The notes: generated from the letters alone by a model not told the origin. 64,000 nucleotides of DNA from Verrucomicrobiaceae bacterium (GCA_027490195.1 JAIXYN010000021.1:62001-126000), one strand, 5' to 3'; counted from the stretch's first letter, positions 23,961 to 31,910 are shown. Made by a program: numbers and translations.

Positions 23961-25019
23961 TCACTCTTTGGAGAAGTCAAGCGATTCGCCTGAGTTGTTG
24001 CTGGAAGAGCTCGGTGCAGCGTCATCGTCGTCCTTGTCGTCGTCGGAAGCGTCGTCCGCATTGTCGAGGCCGAAGAGGGAGTGCACAGGGCGGCTCCAGC
24101 GGCCGCTCATCTGGCTGCGCTCCAGCTTTTCCTGATAGGTGACGGAGAAACGGGCGAAGGGCATGGCCTCCAGGCGCTCCTCAGGAATCATGACGCCAGT
24201 GCCTTCGCACATGCCGTAGGTGCCGGTTTCGATACGCTTGAGCGCCTCGTTGATTTCGTAGAGGGCGTCCTGTTCCTTGCCGAGGAGGCTGAGGGCGAAG
24301 TCGCGGTCATAGGCATCGCTGCCAGCGTCGGCCTGATGCATGCCGAAAGCAGAAGCGTCGCCGTTTTCATTGCGGATGGTCTCGCTGGCCACGCCTTCAA
24401 TGGAGTTCAGGTAGGCGTCGCGCAGTTCGATCAGGCGCTGCTTCTGTTTTTTGAGGAAGGGGGTCATCTTCACCGGCCCTTTGGCGATTTCGATGGTGAT
24501 GCCTTCTTCTTCACGATTCAGGCGTGAGCGCGGGGTGCCGGATGTAGAAACCGAGGTGCGGCCTTTGGGAACCAGAGGAGCAGGCGACGACTTGGAGGGC
24601 TTGGCCACTTTGACCGGAGCCGGGGCAGCCGCTTTCACAGGGGCTGGAGCTGGAGCAGGAGCAGGCTTGGCTGCAGGAGCAGCTTTAGCGGCAGGCTTCA
24701 CTTCACTGACTGGGGCCTTGGCGGCAGGCTTCTTGGCGGGAGCAGCGGCTTTGGTGGCAGCTTTTTTTGCAGGAGCAGGTGTCTTGGCAGCAGCTTTTTT
24801 CGGGGCGGGTTTCTTCACAGATTTGGGGGAGGTTTTCGTCGGAGCGGGCTTTTTCGGTGCCGCTTTCTTCAAAATGGGTTTGCTCTTCGAGTTCACCGCC
24901 GGCTTGGCGGTCTTGGCAGGAACGGGCTTGCTCTTCGACTTCACCGACTTGACCGGCGCTTGTTTCGCGGGCTTGGCAGCGGGCTTCTTAACTGCGGGTT
25001 TTTTGGATTTCGCAGGCAT
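23961..25019 (-). CDS. DksA/TraR-like protein with Ala/Lys/Pro-rich histone-H1-like tail
   Basis: A protein of 352 residues from MPAKSKKPAVKKPAAK (start 25019; an ATG at 25073 adds 18). The first 150 or so residues are a low-complexity basic tail of KKPAA/KAPA units, like histone H1 and bacterial H1-like proteins. Next comes a DksA-like helical domain (MTPFLKKQKQRLIELRDAYLNS, then ALYEINEALKRIETGTYGMCEGTGVMIPEERLEAMPFARFSVTYQ). The zinc finger is degenerate: only the first of four cysteines remains. The C-terminal 30 residues are acidic and serine-rich. DksA binds RNA polymerase in the stringent response; the tail suggests nucleic-acid binding. It sits 23 bp upstream of rpmG-rpsR. Confidence 0.88.
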   Translation of the reverse strand: MPAKSKKPAVKKPAAKPAKQAPVKSVKSKSKPVPAKTAKPAVNSKSKPILKKAAPKKPAPTKTSPKSVKKPAPKKAAAKTPAPAKKAATKAAAPAKKPAAKAPVSEVKPAAKAAPAAKPAPAPAPAPVKAAAPAPVKVAKPSKSSPAPLVPKGRTSVSTSGTPRSRLNREEEGITIEIAKGPVKMTPFLKKQKQRLIELRDAYLNSIEGVASETIRNENGDASAFGMHQADAGSDAYDRDFALSLLGKEQDALYEINEALKRIETGTYGMCEGTGVMIPEERLEAMPFARFSVTYQEKLERSQMSGRWSRPVHSLFGLDNADDASDDDKDDDDAAPSSSSNNSGESLDFSKE

Positions 25020-25209
25020 GACTTTGGCAGTGTTGGGTTGTCGATGAACTTCTCTGTTAATGCACCTGGCCACAGGGCGGAAAAAGAGGCGCGGATTCTG
25101 CCTGCGGTTGGTAAAACGCGCAACCAGTATTCCTGCGCGTCCTCAAGGTTCCCACTCTCAGGTTGATCTGGCGGGTTGCGCCCGCAGGGGTAGGGCCTAC
25201 TCTGACGAC

Positions 25210-25569
25210 ATGAATGCCGAGCCCCCCTCCAGTTCCGCGCTTTCCAGCCTGTGGCAGCAGATCCGTGCCGTGCTTGATCTGGTGCTGGATCTCTCCTTCA
25301 AGCGTTTCGTCACTCCCCACCTCGTGCGCATGCTGTATGTGCTGAGCCTGCTGGCGGCCCTCATGTATGCCGTCAAATGGATGTTCAGCGGCTTCTGGGG
25401 TTTCATCATGGCTCCGGTGGCCCTGCTGTTTTACCTGATCATCGCTCGGGTGACGGTGGAGCTGATCCTGGCGATCTTCCGCATCGCGGAGCACATTGCG
25501 CCGATGGCCGATGCGCCAGTGGCCAAGTCTGCAGTCAAGCCGGGCTCATTTACGGATCCGGTTAAGTGA
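25210..25569 (+). CDS. DUF4282-family small membrane protein
   Basis: A 119-residue protein, start ATG 25210 (MNAEPPSSSALSSLW); an earlier in-frame start at 25060 adds only non-hydrophobic sequence overlapping the divergent promoter. Two membrane helices, about 44-60 and 64-90, and the DUF4282 pattern FKRFVTPHLVRMLYVLSLLAAL..RVTVELILAIFRIAEHI. Family function is unknown. It diverges from the DksA-like gene, and nuoH begins 133 bp downstream on the same strand. Confidence 0.82.
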   Translation: MNAEPPSSSALSSLWQQIRAVLDLVLDLSFKRFVTPHLVRMLYVLSLLAALMYAVKWMFSGFWGFIMAPVALLFYLIIARVTVELILAIFRIAEHIAPMADAPVAKSAVKPGSFTDPVK

Positions 25570-25702
25570 GCCTAGCAGGGCTTTAGAATGGGCGAAGTCG
25601 GGACGCCAAACACTCTCAATCTTCGTTCCGGACCGGACTTTGTGAAATTTTTCACAAAATCGGGTTGCCGCCCATCGTTGCGTCCTGATAATCGGGCTGC
25701 CG

Positions 25703-26905
25703 ATGTCCACTCCCTTGCTCGCCACGTTCGATCTTCTTGCGCTCGCCATTTCGGTGGGGAAGATAGTTTTTCTCACCTTTCTGGTCATCCTCCCGCTGGT
25801 GTCGATCGCCGTTTACTTTGAGCGACGCATCTCCGCCGTGATCCAGGACCGCGTAGGTCCGAACCGCGTGGGCGTGCCGCTGACACTGCTCGGGTTCAAG
25901 AAAGACTGGCAGCCTTTTGGCATTGGTGGTCTGGCCCAAGCGGCGGCAGACGGCCTGAAGTTCATTTTGAAGGAAGACTTTGTGCCCGCCCATGTGCGCA
26001 CCTTCTACTACTGGCTGGCCCCGTGTATGACGGTGGTGCCTGCGCTGCTCACCTGTGTGGTGCTGCCTTTCGGCAGTGAACTGAACCTCTCCTTCCTTGG
26101 CATCGCCGAGCCGGTCAAGATGGTGATTGCTGACCTGAGCATCGGGCCGCTGTTCACCTTCGCCATCGCTTCCCTCGGCGTCTATGGCATCGTCCTCGCT
26201 GGCTGGGCCTCCAATTCGAAGTACCCCTTCCTTGGTGGTGTGCGTGCGAGTGCGCAGATGATCTCGTATGAAATCTCGCTTGGCCTGTCGATCGTCCCGG
26301 TGCTGATGATTTTCGGCGAGTTGAACATGACCAAGATGTCAGCCTTCCAGGACGCCAATGGCTGGTTGCTTCTGCCGCTCTGGGGCGAAGGCCTCAGCGT
26401 CGCACGCTGGGTACTACTGATCCCCATCGCCATCTCCTTTGTCATCTTCACTGTCTCGATGTTTGCGGAGACGAACCGCCTGCCCTTCGACCTTGCCGAG
26501 TGCGAAACGGAACTGGTGGCCGGTTACCACACCGAATACAGCTCCATGAAGTTCGCACTGTTCTTCATGGGTGAATACGCAGCGATGATCATCGGCTCAG
26601 GCATGGCGGTGACGCTCTTCCTCGGCGGCTGGAGCATCCCTTGCTGGCCGCTGCTGGAGAAAATCATCCCGCTGCAACTGCACTACACGCCTGACACCAC
26701 TCCGCTCTACACCGGCCTGCTGCACATCGGCACCTTTTTCGCCAAGGTGTTCGCCTTCATCGTCTTCTTCATCATCATCCGCTGGACCTTGCCCCGCTTC
26801 CGCTTCGATCAGCTCATGGCCCTCGGCTGGAAAGTGTTCTTCGAGCTCGCGCTCGCGAACGTCTTCCTGACCGCGCTGCTGATGTGGAAGTTTCCGCTGC
26901 ACTAA
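25703..26905 (+). CDS. nuoH: NADH-quinone oxidoreductase subunit H
   Basis: A 400-residue polytopic protein, the complex I subunit that forms much of the quinone cavity. Signatures: VYFERRISAVIQDRVGPNRVGVPLTLLGFKKDWQPFGIGGLAQAAADGLKFILKEDFVP, GWASNSKYPFLGGVRASAQMISYEISLGLS, FAETNRLPFDLAECETELVAGYHTEYSSMKFALFFMGEY, all diagnostic. Length is a little above the usual 330-360 because of extra loop sequence near 310-335. No other nuo gene is present within the window on either side, so it is physically separated from the rest of complex I. Confidence 0.96.
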   Translation: MSTPLLATFDLLALAISVGKIVFLTFLVILPLVSIAVYFERRISAVIQDRVGPNRVGVPLTLLGFKKDWQPFGIGGLAQAAADGLKFILKEDFVPAHVRTFYYWLAPCMTVVPALLTCVVLPFGSELNLSFLGIAEPVKMVIADLSIGPLFTFAIASLGVYGIVLAGWASNSKYPFLGGVRASAQMISYEISLGLSIVPVLMIFGELNMTKMSAFQDANGWLLLPLWGEGLSVARWVLLIPIAISFVIFTVSMFAETNRLPFDLAECETELVAGYHTEYSSMKFALFFMGEYAAMIIGSGMAVTLFLGGWSIPCWPLLEKIIPLQLHYTPDTTPLYTGLLHIGTFFAKVFAFIVFFIIIRWTLPRFRFDQLMALGWKVFFELALANVFLTALLMWKFPLH

Positions 26906-26932
26906 GGCAAGCCGCCGAGAGCACCTTGGGCA

Positions 26933-27109
26933 TTTGGACTGCGGTTGCGCAGCGATGAACGAGCGCAGCTACCGCTTTAGATGTGCTGAGTGACGCACGC
27001 GCTGCAGGAAATGTCCGAGCACGGGAGCCGGTAGTTTTTCGCAGGCCGTTCAGCACACGCCCACCGCGATGCTCAAGAAAGCAGGAGCTACCGCAGCCGC
27101 ACTCCAAAA
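26933..27109. repeat. MITE-like element with imperfect terminal inverted repeats
   Basis: The gap between nuoH and the VanZ-like gene holds no ORF. Its ends match as inverted repeats: TTTGGACTGCGGTTGCGC (26933-26950) and, on the opposite strand, TTTGGAGTGCGGCTGCGG (reverse complement of 27091-27108), three mismatches in 18. Inside are further partial palindromes around AGCTACCGC and CCGGTAG. A size of about 177 bp, terminal repeats and no coding potential fit a non-autonomous element. Confidence 0.62.
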
Positions 27110-27113
27110 ACTG

Positions 27114-27521
27114 TCACGCCGTCATTGGATCTCTTCTCAGCCACTTCTGCACCCCTAGGGCAAGGAAAGCCCCAATGAACCCGCCGCACAAATCAGCCGT
27201 CCAGTCCCACACATCGCCACCGCTGCGGCCGGGGGTGTAGGTTTGATGCCATTCGTCAAAGCCGCCGACGGCGCCGCAGAACAGGACTGAGACGAGAATG
27301 GCGGTGGAAGTGGCTCTGGCACGCCCCGCCAGGCGCAGGCCCAGCAGGAAGCACATGCCGCCGGCCGAGAAAAAGACCGCGTGCTCCAGCTTGTCCACGC
27401 CCTCAAAGCTCGCGGGGGATGGCAGATGGGTTTGGGAAGACAGCCAGAACAGCACTCCGAACCACAGCAGGACCAAGAAACGCCAGAGCAAAGGAGAGGA
27501 GAGGACGCGCGGGAGTTTCAT
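27114..27521 (-). CDS. VanZ-like family membrane protein
   Basis: A 135-residue protein (start MKLPRVLSSPLLWRF at 27521; an upstream ATG at 27593 adds 24 residues). Four hydrophobic segments and the VanZ signatures VDKLEHAVFFSAGGMCF and GGFDEWHQTYTPGRSGGDVWDWTADLCGG, where conserved His, Asp/Glu and Arg residues line up with the family. VanZ of the Tn1546 cluster gives teicoplanin tolerance; most chromosomal homologues have no known role. The 5' end faces the DUF1080 gene. Confidence 0.88.
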   Translation of the reverse strand: MKLPRVLSSPLLWRFLVLLWFGVLFWLSSQTHLPSPASFEGVDKLEHAVFFSAGGMCFLLGLRLAGRARATSTAILVSVLFCGAVGGFDEWHQTYTPGRSGGDVWDWTADLCGGFIGAFLALGVQKWLRRDPMTA

Positions 27522-27639
27522 CGTTCGCGGAGGTATCACCACGGGGCCAAACAGCAAGCAGCATTCCCGCCCTAACCGCAAAGCGATAGACAAGCGCGGG
27601 CCTGCGCGTTAAACCTCGCCCGACCAACCATACTCATTC

Positions 27640-28359
27640 ATGAAACTGCACCTCGCTCTCGCCGCCTTTTTCGCCACCATCACCTTTGCCACCGCAGGAG
27701 AAAAAGAAATCTTTAACGGCAAGGACCTCACTGGCTGGGAAGGCAACAAGGACCTCTGGAGCGTGCAGGATGGCACCATCACCGGCAAAACCCCGGCTGA
27801 CCCCGCCAATCCGGCCAAGAGCATCCTCAAGCACAACACCTTCCTTGTCTGGAAGGGCGGCACCGTGGGTGACTTCGAAATGACGTTTCAATACCGCATC
27901 GAAAAAGGCAACTCAGGCGTGCAGTACCGCAGCAAGGAACTGCCTGCTGGCGAGTTTGGCCCCATCATCAGCGGCTACCAGGCCGATTTCGAAGCAGGAA
28001 AGACCTACAGCGGCATTCTGTACGAAGAGCGCGGTCGTGGCATCCTGGCCAAGCGCGGTGAGAAGACCGTGATCAAGCCCGCCGCAGACGGTGGCAAGAA
28101 GGCCGTGGTGGAAGTGGCCGGCAGCGTGGGCGACAGCGCCGCCATCCAGGCCAGCATCAAGTCCGAAGAGTGGAACGAGTACCGCATCGTGGCCAAGGGC
28201 AACCACGTGCAGCATTTCATCAACGGCCAGCAGACCATCGACGTGACCGACGAAGACACCGCCAACGCGCCGAAGGAAGGCCTCCTGGCCCTGCAGATCC
28301 ACGCCGGCCCGCCGATGGTCGTTCAGTTCAAGAACTTCAAGCTCGTCGAAACGAAGTAG
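27640..28359 (+). CDS. DUF1080 (3-keto-disaccharide hydrolase fold) secreted protein
   Basis: A 239-residue protein with signal peptide MKLHLALAAFFATITFATAG. The concanavalin-like DUF1080 domain is clear: EIFNGKDLTGWEGNKDLWSVQDGTITGKT, then FEMTFQYRIEKGNSGVQYRSKEL, GILYEERGRGILAKRGEK, and WNEYRIVAKGNHVQHFINGQQTIDVTDED. Some members hydrolyse 3-keto-glycosides; such proteins are highly multiplied in Verrucomicrobiota and Planctomycetota, often with Gfo/Idh/MocA oxidoreductases. No oxidoreductase is adjacent here. The following gene starts 21 bp downstream. Confidence 0.92.
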   Translation: MKLHLALAAFFATITFATAGEKEIFNGKDLTGWEGNKDLWSVQDGTITGKTPADPANPAKSILKHNTFLVWKGGTVGDFEMTFQYRIEKGNSGVQYRSKELPAGEFGPIISGYQADFEAGKTYSGILYEERGRGILAKRGEKTVIKPAADGGKKAVVEVAGSVGDSAAIQASIKSEEWNEYRIVAKGNHVQHFINGQQTIDVTDEDTANAPKEGLLALQIHAGPPMVVQFKNFKLVETK

Positions 28360-28380
28360 TCGTGCTTTGTTAGCCCCATC

Positions 28381-29100
28381 ATGACCCGCCTGCTTTTCTC
28401 CGCGCTTCTTCTGTTCACCTGCGGCCTTGTCACCAAGGCCGCCGCAGACACCGAATACCTCATCGTCAGCGGTGGGCCTGCGGCACGGGGTTTCGAAGAT
28501 TTGCGCCGTCCTGGAGAGCAGCATGATCGCTGGTGGGGCAACTTCATCCGCACCGCCCGCGTGCGCATGCAGGAGATCCACCATGACATGCCTGCGGGCA
28601 CCCGCATCACCTGGCTGGTGTATCGGGATGCCTACGTGCGCCGCGCTGCCGCCGAGCACCAGCCACTGATGCAGAATGTGGAGTCCGTGACCAAGGCCTA
28701 CCCTTACATCAATCTCGTTTGGTTCCGCAGTACGGACGAACTGATTCGCTACATCAACAACGGCACCTCCGGGCGCGGCAATTTGAAGATCTCCGGCTTC
28801 GAGTACTTCGGCCACTCGAACAAGTACAGCTTCATGTTTGACTACAGCTCCGACGTGTACGCCACCTCCACCGCGTGGCTGCATGAGAACGACCTGCGCA
28901 AGCTCAGCCGCTGGGCCTTCAGCGGCAAAGCCTACTGCCAGAGCTGGGGCTGCCACACGGCAGAGAGCTTCAGCAAAGCCTGGAAACGCGCCACCGGCAC
29001 CTTCATGGTCGGTGCCCAAGGCAAGACCGACTACTCCGACATGCACCTCCGCGACTGGCACGTGGGGCTCTCAAGCGGCGCGCGCTGGGTGAAGCGGTAG
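28381..29100 (+). CDS. Secreted protein, possible clan-CD (caspase-fold) peptidase
   Basis: No family was recognised with certainty. The 239-residue protein has a signal peptide (MTRLLFSALLLFTCGLVTKAAA). Two blocks resemble the His/Cys dyad region of clan-CD peptidases: ISGFEYFGHSNKYSFMFDY, with H145 in a GHS context after a hydrophobic strand, and AYCQSWGCHTAESFSKAWKRATG, with C186 or C191 after another strand. This is followed by TFMVGAQGKTDY, like the strand after the Cys in CHAT and related domains. The fold call is inference from pattern only. It follows the DUF1080 gene by 21 bp and is probably in the same transcript. Confidence 0.7.
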   Translation: MTRLLFSALLLFTCGLVTKAAADTEYLIVSGGPAARGFEDLRRPGEQHDRWWGNFIRTARVRMQEIHHDMPAGTRITWLVYRDAYVRRAAAEHQPLMQNVESVTKAYPYINLVWFRSTDELIRYINNGTSGRGNLKISGFEYFGHSNKYSFMFDYSSDVYATSTAWLHENDLRKLSRWAFSGKAYCQSWGCHTAESFSKAWKRATGTFMVGAQGKTDYSDMHLRDWHVGLSSGARWVKR

Positions 29101-29109
29101 GAAAAGTTG

Positions 29110-29207
29110 CCTTGTTGCGGGGCAACAAGGATTCCCGCTTTCCAAAGGAACGGCGCTGGTTTGCCCAGGCTCGAAGCGCCTTTGTTTCCACACCTATGAG
29201 TGGAAAC
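29110..29207. other. Two strong hairpins downstream of the 28.4-kb gene
   Basis: CCTTGTTGC, loop GGG, GCAACAAGG at 29110-29130 is a perfect 9-bp stem directly after the stop at 29100. A second stem, GTTTCCAC / GTGGAAAC with an 8-nt loop, is at 29184-29207. Neither is followed by a T-run. The first is well placed to stabilise the 3' end of the upstream message or act as a factor-dependent terminator. The surrounding 29101-29270 has no gene. Confidence 0.5.
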
Positions 29208-29270
29208 GGGAAACGAAGGAGCAAAGCGCGATGCTTGCCGAACCAGGGCCAGGGTGATAAACTGACCGTC

Positions 29271-29522
29271 ATGAGCACTGGTGTCAGCATCCCATCCCAG
29301 TAAATCCGTGCGAATTTGCATCAGCGAATCGACAAGCTTTCGGACTCAGACTTCGAGCTGGCTGGGAAGCAATTCGAAGTCTTCGATCTGAAGCAGCGGC
29401 TCAATGAACTCTGAGAAGACTATGGAGCGGACTGGCATGCAGGACGCGCCACCGAGGAAAAGGTGGCGGGGGCCATTCGTTATTATCGTGCCACGCATCC
29501 CAGTCAAACGCCTCTAGAATGA
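29271..29522 (+). pseudogene. Decayed antitoxin-like gene with two in-frame stops
   Basis: Reading from ATG 29271 gives MSTGVSIPSQ, a TAA at 29301-29303, then IRANLHQRIDKLSDSDFELA and onward to NEL, a TGA at 29412-29414, then EDYGADWHAGRATEEKVAGA, IRYYRATHPSQTPLE and a final TGA at 29520-29522. The frame is coherent in composition across both stops and its end overlaps the next start as ATGA, the classic layout of antitoxin before toxin. The antitoxin identity is inferred from this layout and size; no family was recognised. Confidence 0.5.
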
Positions 29523-29755
29523 TGACCGTGGTCATCGACACCCATGTTATGAACGGAATGTTTGTGGCGCGGCACCCTCATGCGGCGTTTTCATTGGCCA
29601 CGGCACGCTTGCAAAGCTACTCCATTTTGCGGAAATGGTTTTCTGCAAGCTTGGGGGAGGCGCAGGCAGGCAGCAATAGCACGGTCAGCATCCATCTCAT
29701 GCCGCCCAGCATGCCCAGGCAAGGTTCCACCATCCCGCAGGGTGCCTCATCCTAA
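29519..29755 (+). pseudogene. PIN-domain toxin remnant
   Basis: The first 20 residues, MMTVVIDTHVMNGMFVARHP, match the opening of VapC-type PIN toxins (usually MxVVIDTNVxxxxF), with the first catalytic Asp kept and the conserved Asn changed to His. After about residue 24 the sequence loses all PIN character, and the frame closes at 78 residues instead of about 130. The other acidic residues are missing, so it cannot be an active nuclease. It overlaps the decayed antitoxin by four bases. The remaining sequence to 29780 shows nothing else. Confidence 0.55.
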
Positions 29756-29780
29756 GCTCGGGCTTGGGCCAGAATGAGAC

Positions 29781-29805
29781 TGCAAGCGGGACGCTTGCAC
29801 TACGG
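29781..29805. repeat. Single GTAG-headed REP palindrome
   Basis: TGCAAGCGGGACGCTTGCAC followed by TACGG. On the minus strand it reads CCGTAG, T, then a GCAAGCG/CGCTTGC stem around a short loop. It has the same layout as the palindromes flanking the RAYT at 20635-21360 and lies three bases from the osmC-like stop, so it may sit in that message's 3' end. Confidence 0.75.
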
Positions 29806-29807
29806 TC

Positions 29808-30224
29808 CTACTTCCCGCTCCACACAAAGGTCACCGGCTTGTCGATGTCCGGGTGCACGCTGTGGTGCACGGGGCAGCCGAGGGCGGTGGCTTCGAGGAG
29901 CTTGCGGTCGGGGTGGTCTTCCGGCAGCGGGATCTGGATGGTGATGGGAAGGCGCACGATGCGGCGCGGGCTGTCCTCACTCATGTGCTTTTCCACGCTG
30001 ACCTTCATGCCGGCGATGTCGTAGCCCTTTTGCTGGGCCTTGATGCCGATGACGGTGGCCATGCAGGAGGCTAGTGCCGTGGCCACGAGATCGGTGGGGC
30101 TGAAGGACTCTCCTTTGCCGTGGTTGTCCACCGGTGCATCGGTGATGAACTGGTTTTGCGAAGGGCCATGCGTGGCCCGGCAGCGCAGGCCGCCTTCGTA
30201 ATCGATGCTGATGGAGACGGCCAT
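29808..30224 (-). CDS. OsmC/Ohr-family peroxiredoxin
   Basis: A 138-residue protein with the two reactive cysteines of the family: C54 in TALASCMATVIG and C117 in LGCPVHHSVHPD. The GKGESFSPTDLVATALASC block is the classic signature. OsmC-type enzymes reduce organic hydroperoxides at a Cys pair and are cytosolic. The sequence is closer to the YhfA/OsmC branch than to Ohr, judged by the short N-terminus. Monocistronic by spacing; a REP lies at its 3' end. Confidence 0.9.
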   Translation of the reverse strand: MAVSISIDYEGGLRCRATHGPSQNQFITDAPVDNHGKGESFSPTDLVATALASCMATVIGIKAQQKGYDIAGMKVSVEKHMSEDSPRRIVRLPITIQIPLPEDHPDRKLLEATALGCPVHHSVHPDIDKPVTFVWSGK

Positions 30225-30331
30225 GGCAGGTGGGGAGGAAGTGGAGTGTGGGAGTACTGGAGAGATGTGGAATGCAGGGTCTGTTGCAATACTTCATTCG
30301 CCCACCTCTCCATGGGGCTCGGCGGCTCGGC

Positions 30332-30991
30332 TTACTGCGCGGTGAGGACGCCGTTCATGATGGCGACGTGTCCTGGAAAGGTGCAGAAGTAGGGGTACTC
30401 ACCGGCGGCAGGCACGGTGAACTCGATGGTCTCGCTGCTGCCGGGTTGAAGCAGCTTGGTGTGGGCGAGGATGTCCGGGGAGTCTGGGATGTAGCCTTTG
30501 TCCACCAGCGTCATGGCACCCATGGCGATGCCCATCATTTTGTCTTTGGTGCCGAGCTTGCCGATCACGATGTTGTGTGGCTGGGGCAGGGTGGGGTGGG
30601 TGTTGGTGAAGGTCAGCTTGATCTTCTGGCCGACCTTGGCGCTGATGGTCTTGGTGTCATAGGCCAGCGGGTTGGCGGCGTCTGGCTTGATGGTGATTTC
30701 GAGCACAGGCAGGGCGGGGGCGGCAGCGGTGGCAGCCGGAGCGGCGGCGGCCGGAGCGGCGGCGGCAGCAGGAGCAGCGCCGGGGGCGGCTGGAGCAGGG
30801 GCAGCCGGAGCAGCAGCGGCAGCCGGAGCAGCAGCCTCGGCTTTGGCCTTCGGACGCAGGGAGCCCAGACCGTCAAAAATAAAGGCTAGCACCCACAGCA
30901 GGACGGCACCGCCGAGAACAGATCCGATGATCAGATTGATAACAGACCAGATGGAGGACGATTTTTCCGAAGAAGAGGAGGGCGCGGACAT
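30332..30991 (-). CDS. Membrane-anchored azurin/plastocyanin-like cupredoxin
   Basis: A 219-residue protein: one N-terminal membrane helix (IWSVINLIIGSVLGGAVLLWVLAFIF, about 14-39), a 55-residue Ala/Pro-rich linker, then a type-1 copper domain. Copper ligands can be placed: His in LPQPHNIVIG, Cys in YFCTFPGHVAIMNG, then His and Met in the same block. The spacing FCTFPGHVAIM is that of azurin-like proteins. It would be a periplasmic electron carrier held near the inner membrane, for instance between a bc1-like complex and an oxidase; partners are not in the window. Confidence 0.88.
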   Translation of the reverse strand: MSAPSSSSEKSSSIWSVINLIIGSVLGGAVLLWVLAFIFDGLGSLRPKAKAEAAAPAAAAAPAAPAPAAPGAAPAAAAAPAAAAPAATAAAPALPVLEITIKPDAANPLAYDTKTISAKVGQKIKLTFTNTHPTLPQPHNIVIGKLGTKDKMMGIAMGAMTLVDKGYIPDSPDILAHTKLLQPGSSETIEFTVPAAGEYPYFCTFPGHVAIMNGVLTAQ

Positions 30992-31058
30992 GGGCTAGTG
31001 GGTGGGGATTGAGCGTCCATCAGAGCACAGCAGCGCCTGAAAGCAACCACCGTGTGCC

Positions 31059-31910
31059 TTACGGCTTCGCCCCTGCCCCCACCTCCGCCATCGCCCGCGC
31101 GATCTGGAGTGAAATCAGATCCAAGAGGTCGTTGTGATGCCCGCCCGGCACGTCATAATAAGTCACCGCCTCCGGGTGGGCCGCTGCCAGTTCCCGACCC
31201 ATGCGCACGGGGATCACTTCATCCTCCGCTCCGTGGAAAATCACGAAGCGTGCTCCTGCGCGTGAGGCGACGTGGCCCAGCGATTTGCGGTTGTCGAACC
31301 GGTGCAGGTTCAGGTAGCACAGCGGCCAGCCAAGGACGATGCGGCCCATGTCCGTCATCGTGGTGAAGGGGGACAGCAGCACCCCGCGCCGGATGTCCAG
31401 ATCATCCGCCGCCATCAGGGCCGCCGCAGCTCCCAGGGAATGGCCCAGCACCGCCAGACGGGGCTTCAGCTCGGTCTGGGATGTATGAAGATGCTTTGCC
31501 AGCGCCTCTGCAGCGGCCTTGCCACTCTCACGGATTCGTGCGGGGTTCGGGGTGCCCTCGCATTCGCCATAGCTGGGATAATCGACGAGCAGGTAGCCAA
31601 AGCTGGCATCCCAAGCGTTCGTGTCATAGAGCCAGTCGAGCGCCAGCGAGCCATTTCCGGCGAAGCAGAGCCAGACTGTCTGCGGTAGCCCAGTGGCAGG
31701 CGTTCGAGGGGGGATGTAGAAGGCCGTCTGGCGCCCTTGGGAGGTCTCAAAAAGTAGGCGCTCACCCTTGGCGGTTTGCAGCATGGTTTCATACTTCGCC
31801 CGGTAGGGATTCGGGTGGTAGATGAGGCTGGACTGGCAGCCGAGAAGAAAGATCAAAGGCGTGAGAACGAGGATGGCAGTGAGGCGCAGCAGGCGTTTCC
31901 GGAGCGACAT
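31059..31910 (-). CDS. Alpha/beta hydrolase, likely lipoprotein
   Basis: A 283-residue protein. N-terminal RKRLLRLTAILVLTPLIFLLGCQSS has a lipobox (LLGC), so lipid anchoring is likely. The nucleophile elbow is VLGHSLGAAAALMAA (GxSxG), with VIFHGAEDEVIPVRMGREL carrying the acid and GGHHNDLLD the catalytic His. LIYHPNPY after the anchor is common in this family of BAAT/FrsA-like serine hydrolases. Substrate unknown. The gene upstream on the same strand is five bases away. Confidence 0.87.
   Translation of the reverse strand: MSLRKRLLRLTAILVLTPLIFLLGCQSSLIYHPNPYRAKYETMLQTAKGERLLFETSQGRQTAFYIPPRTPATGLPQTVWLCFAGNGSLALDWLYDTNAWDASFGYLLVDYPSYGECEGTPNPARIRESGKAAAEALAKHLHTSQTELKPRLAVLGHSLGAAAALMAADDLDIRRGVLLSPFTTMTDMGRIVLGWPLCYLNLHRFDNRKSLGHVASRAGARFVIFHGAEDEVIPVRMGRELAAAHPEAVTYYDVPGGHHNDLLDLISLQIARAMAEVGAGAKP

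Noticed and set aside
24451-25047. A 198-codon plus-strand frame of Ala/Gly/Phe repeats resembling a membrane protein.
   Set aside because: It is the reverse strand of the KKPAA-type tail of the DksA-like protein; the apparent repeats come from that.
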